Shown in pieces: positions 5,987 to 8,275 of a stretch of 8,275 nt of DNA. The notes below the pieces were generated by a model. That model worked only from the letters and a program-made list of their open reading frames with translations, ran no database searches and was not told the DNA's origin. Within the stretch, counting starts at the first letter, position 1. The number at the start of each line of letters is the position of its first letter. Source of the stretch: PZPK01 sp963974595 (GTDB lineage Bacteria; Pseudomonadota; Gammaproteobacteria; Pseudomonadales; Oleiphilaceae). The stretch is from contig CAXBDA010000104.1 in the NCBI GenBank assembly GCA_963974595.1, forward strand, positions 1 through 8,275. Direction: 5' to 3'. The position numbers and the translations under genes are program-made.

Positions 5987-8239
5987 ATGCAGAAGACAAA
6001 TGAATCACCCGTCATTCAAGACCTAGTATTGATAGGTGGTGGTCATTCCCATGCGATAGCCCTGAAAATGCTTTCCATGCATCCGTTAGCGGGCGTTCGT
6101 ATTACACTCATTTCTAACGCTTGCTTAACGCCTTACTCTGGCATGCTGCCTGGTTTAATTGCGGGGCATTACACTTACGAAGAGGTGCATATCGACCTTG
6201 CGCGCCTATGTCGTGTTTTGGATATTCGTTTTATTGAAGATACTGTTATTGGTTTGGATCTAGATCACCAGTCTATCAGCTGTGCCAATCACCCGGATTT
6301 TCGCTATGACATATTATCCATTGATATAGGCTCTTCACCTGATATGTCTAGTATTCCGGGAGCTAAAGCGTTCACTCAAGGTGTGAAGCCGGTTGATGAA
6401 TTTTTAAGCTACTGGGGGTCTCTTCAGGCTCGTATCTTAGCGCAAAGTTCAAATAATCAAAGTCTGAGTATTGCCTTAGTAGGTGCCGGCGCGAGTGGTG
6501 TCGAAGTCGCCTTGGCAATGCAATATGCCTTGCAGAAAAAACTTAAGGCTGCAAAACAAACCGCTGATATTCAATTTCATATTCTTTCTGCAACACAGGG
6601 TATTCTGCCTAGCCATAATCAAAAAGTACGTGACCGTTATCAGAAAGTTTTAGACCAGCGTCAAGTAAAGGTACATAAAGGCTTTAGAGTCTCTCGAGTT
6701 GAAAAAAACTGTTTATTCGATGACTCTGCTCCAGGAGAAAGCCTGCACTTAACAGCGGATGAAATCATCTGGGCGATTTCGGCATCCGCACCACATTGGC
6801 CGAAAGTGGCAGGTTTGCTTTGCAGTGATAAAGGTTTTATCCAAGTTAATGCGTGTTTACAAAGTATGTCACATCCAAATGTTTTTGCAGCGGGTGATAT
6901 TGCGGATGTGCTTGATCACCCAAGACCAAAAGCCGGTGTCTTTGCTGTGAGACAAGGTAAACCCCTTGCTGAAAATTTAGTACGTGCCTTGCAAGGTAAA
7001 ACACTCAAAGCCTTTAAACCTCAAACACGGTTTTTGAGCCTAGTGAGTACGGGTGATAAATATGCCGTTGCCTCGCGTGGTAATTGGGCTTTATCAGGTA
7101 AGTGGGTTTGGCGCTGGAAAGACGCAATTGATCAAAAATTTATGCACAGCCTGAATAAACTTGGTCTTAAGCAAAGCAGTACGAACAACAAAGAAAGCAA
7201 GCCTGGAGAGCAGGTGTCGATGCGTTGCGGTGGTTGTGGGGCAAAAGTAGGTCAGCCAATTCTTCAGCGGGTGATTAAAAAAATATCTCTGTCTCATTCA
7301 GAATTATTTTCACCCAAGGCTCAGATGTCACTTTCCGGGCCAGATGATGCGGCAGTATTTTCCGTCCCAGAAAATAAACACCTCGTACAATCTGTCGATG
7401 CTTTTCGACGGTTTATTGATAATGACTATCTCTTTGGCCAAATTGCGGCAAATCATGCGTTGGGTGATATTTTTGCTATGGGGGCCGAACCGCATAGCGC
7501 GCAAGCCATTGTGACTTTGCCTTTCGCCAGTGAAGAAAAAGTAGAGCAACAACTTTTACATTTAATGCTGGGTGCTTCGAAGGTCTTTGACGCTGCTAAT
7601 ATGCCGATTATTGGAGGCCACACGGCGGAGGGTAGCGAACTGAGTTTAGGTTTTGCGGTGAATGGTCTGGCAGAGCAAGATAAACTTCTCACGAAAGGAG
7701 GGCTTCAAATGGGTGACGTTCTGATTCTAACAAAGTCACTCGGAACAGGTGCACTCTTTGCCGCAGATATGCGCGGCCAGGCCAAAGGTGTTTGGGTGAA
7801 GTCTGCCATTGATACCATGCTGCATTCGAATCAGCGCGCAAGTGAGATTTTATTCTCGCATGGCGTCAAAGCCTGCACAGATGTCACCGGTTTCGGTTTA
7901 GCGGGCCACTTATTAGAAATGCTTCAGCCTTCTAAGTGCCGGGCTAAATTGAATCTAAACGCTTTACCGTTATTAGAAGGTGTCATGGCGTTAATGCAGA
8001 AAGGCTTTTTTAGCAGCTTGCATGAACAGAATAAACAGCTGGAACAAAAGATGATGGCTTATATTGACCTGGCCTTTGAGGGAAATCACCCCGTATTGAA
8101 AGAGATACTCTTCGATCCTCAAACTGCGGGCGGTTTATTGGCAGGGATTCCGGCAAATAATGCTCAGGCATGTTTGCAGGAATTGAAAGATTTGGGTTAT
8201 CAGGATGCGTGTGTGATTGGTGAGGTATTGGAGAAATAA
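5987..8239 (+). CDS. selD: Fused FAD/NAD(P)-binding oxidoreductase and selenide, water dikinase SelD
   Basis: This bifunctional protein of 750 residues makes selenophosphate from selenide, ATP and water, the donor used by SelU. Residues about 10-380 are a pyridine nucleotide-disulfide oxidoreductase-like domain of the NADH-dehydrogenase type. It has an FAD-binding VLIGGGHSH (14-22), a second dinucleotide fold IALVGAGASGVEVA (162-175) and VFAAGDIAD (299-307). A polar linker (about 395-410) leads to the SelD domain (411-750). Its active site reads RCGGCGAKV (413-421): C417 and K420 keep the Cys-Lys spacing of E. coli C17/K20, and the codon is TGT, so it is Cys, not selenocysteine. Other SelD motifs are GPDDAAVF (451-458), ANHALGDIFAMGAEP (488-502), IIGGHTAEG (541-549), TDVTGFGLAGH (631-641) and DPQTAGGLL (710-718). 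The oxidoreductase may help reduce selenium or protect the active-site Cys; its reaction is unproven. The gene starts 34 nt after the permease and ends the operon. Confidence 0.96.
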   Translation: MQKTNESPVIQDLVLIGGGHSHAIALKMLSMHPLAGVRITLISNACLTPYSGMLPGLIAGHYTYEEVHIDLARLCRVLDIRFIEDTVIGLDLDHQSISCANHPDFRYDILSIDIGSSPDMSSIPGAKAFTQGVKPVDEFLSYWGSLQARILAQSSNNQSLSIALVGAGASGVEVALAMQYALQKKLKAAKQTADIQFHILSATQGILPSHNQKVRDRYQKVLDQRQVKVHKGFRVSRVEKNCLFDDSAPGESLHLTADEIIWAISASAPHWPKVAGLLCSDKGFIQVNACLQSMSHPNVFAAGDIADVLDHPRPKAGVFAVRQGKPLAENLVRALQGKTLKAFKPQTRFLSLVSTGDKYAVASRGNWALSGKWVWRWKDAIDQKFMHSLNKLGLKQSSTNNKESKPGEQVSMRCGGCGAKVGQPILQRVIKKISLSHSELFSPKAQMSLSGPDDAAVFSVPENKHLVQSVDAFRRFIDNDYLFGQIAANHALGDIFAMGAEPHSAQAIVTLPFASEEKVEQQLLHLMLGASKVFDAANMPIIGGHTAEGSELSLGFAVNGLAEQDKLLTKGGLQMGDVLILTKSLGTGALFAADMRGQAKGVWVKSAIDTMLHSNQRASEILFSHGVKACTDVTGFGLAGHLLEMLQPSKCRAKLNLNALPLLEGVMALMQKGFFSSLHEQNKQLEQKMMAYIDLAFEGNHPVLKEILFDPQTAGGLLAGIPANNAQACLQELKDLGYQDACVIGEVLEK

Positions 8240-8244
8240 TAACG

Positions 8245-8275
8245 CTCAATGATCGACAAATATCCGATCATTGAG
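8245..8275 (+). terminator. Probable terminator of the selenium operon (at window edge)
   Basis: A perfect 11-bp inverted repeat (CTCAATGATCG at 8245-8255, CGATCATTGAG at 8265-8275) surrounds a 9-nt loop and starts 5 nt after the selD stop. The position suits an intrinsic terminator for the operon. A U tract on the plus strand would lie beyond the window and cannot be seen. On the minus strand the hairpin would be followed by CGTTATTATTT, so it could also stop transcription coming from a converging gene. Confidence 0.65.

Noticed and set aside
7094..7692. Several open frames of 60-80 codons antisense to the selD fusion gene.
   Set aside because: They lie inside a long, well-conserved coding region and their translations show no recognisable features, so they are shadows of the real gene.

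Overview
The window looks like chromosomal DNA from an AT-leaning gammaproteobacterium, probably marine. This rests on a DUF3010-family gene, on a SelU close in length and motif spacing to the E. coli protein, and on a SelD of the NADH-dehydrogenase-fused type. I cannot name the genus from the sequence.

Left part (1-1750): a DUF3010-family gene on + (41-487) converges with an unrecognised small gene on - (494-874), with only 6 nt between their stops. Next is a minus-strand two-CBS-domain protein (1047-1466), followed downstream by a hairpin that may be its terminator. A 287-nt divergent spacer (1467-1753) separates it from the main operon. This spacer holds a possible -10 box, a small inverted repeat and a doubtful TTG-initiated reading frame.

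Right part (1754-8239): five tightly packed + strand genes form a selenium operon. They encode SelU (tRNA 2-selenouridine synthase), a PhnD-like periplasmic binding protein, a PhnC-like ATPase, a permease with two PhnE-like halves fused in one chain, and a 750-residue fusion of an FAD/NAD(P)-binding oxidoreductase to SelD (selenophosphate synthetase). Junctions are -4, +1, +2 and +34 nt. A perfect 11-bp inverted repeat at the window's right edge probably ends the transcript.

Read together, the transporter would import a selenium oxyanion or other selenium compound. The oxidoreductase half of the fusion could help supply reduced selenium. The SelD half would make selenophosphate, and SelU would use it to convert 2-thiouridine to 2-selenouridine at the wobble position of certain tRNAs. 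The SelU and SelD calls are solid. The transporter's substrate is inferred from gene context, and from a known family of PhnD-like proteins encoded next to selenium genes; the sequence does not prove it. No selA, selB or tRNA-Sec gene is in the window, so nothing here points to selenocysteine insertion.
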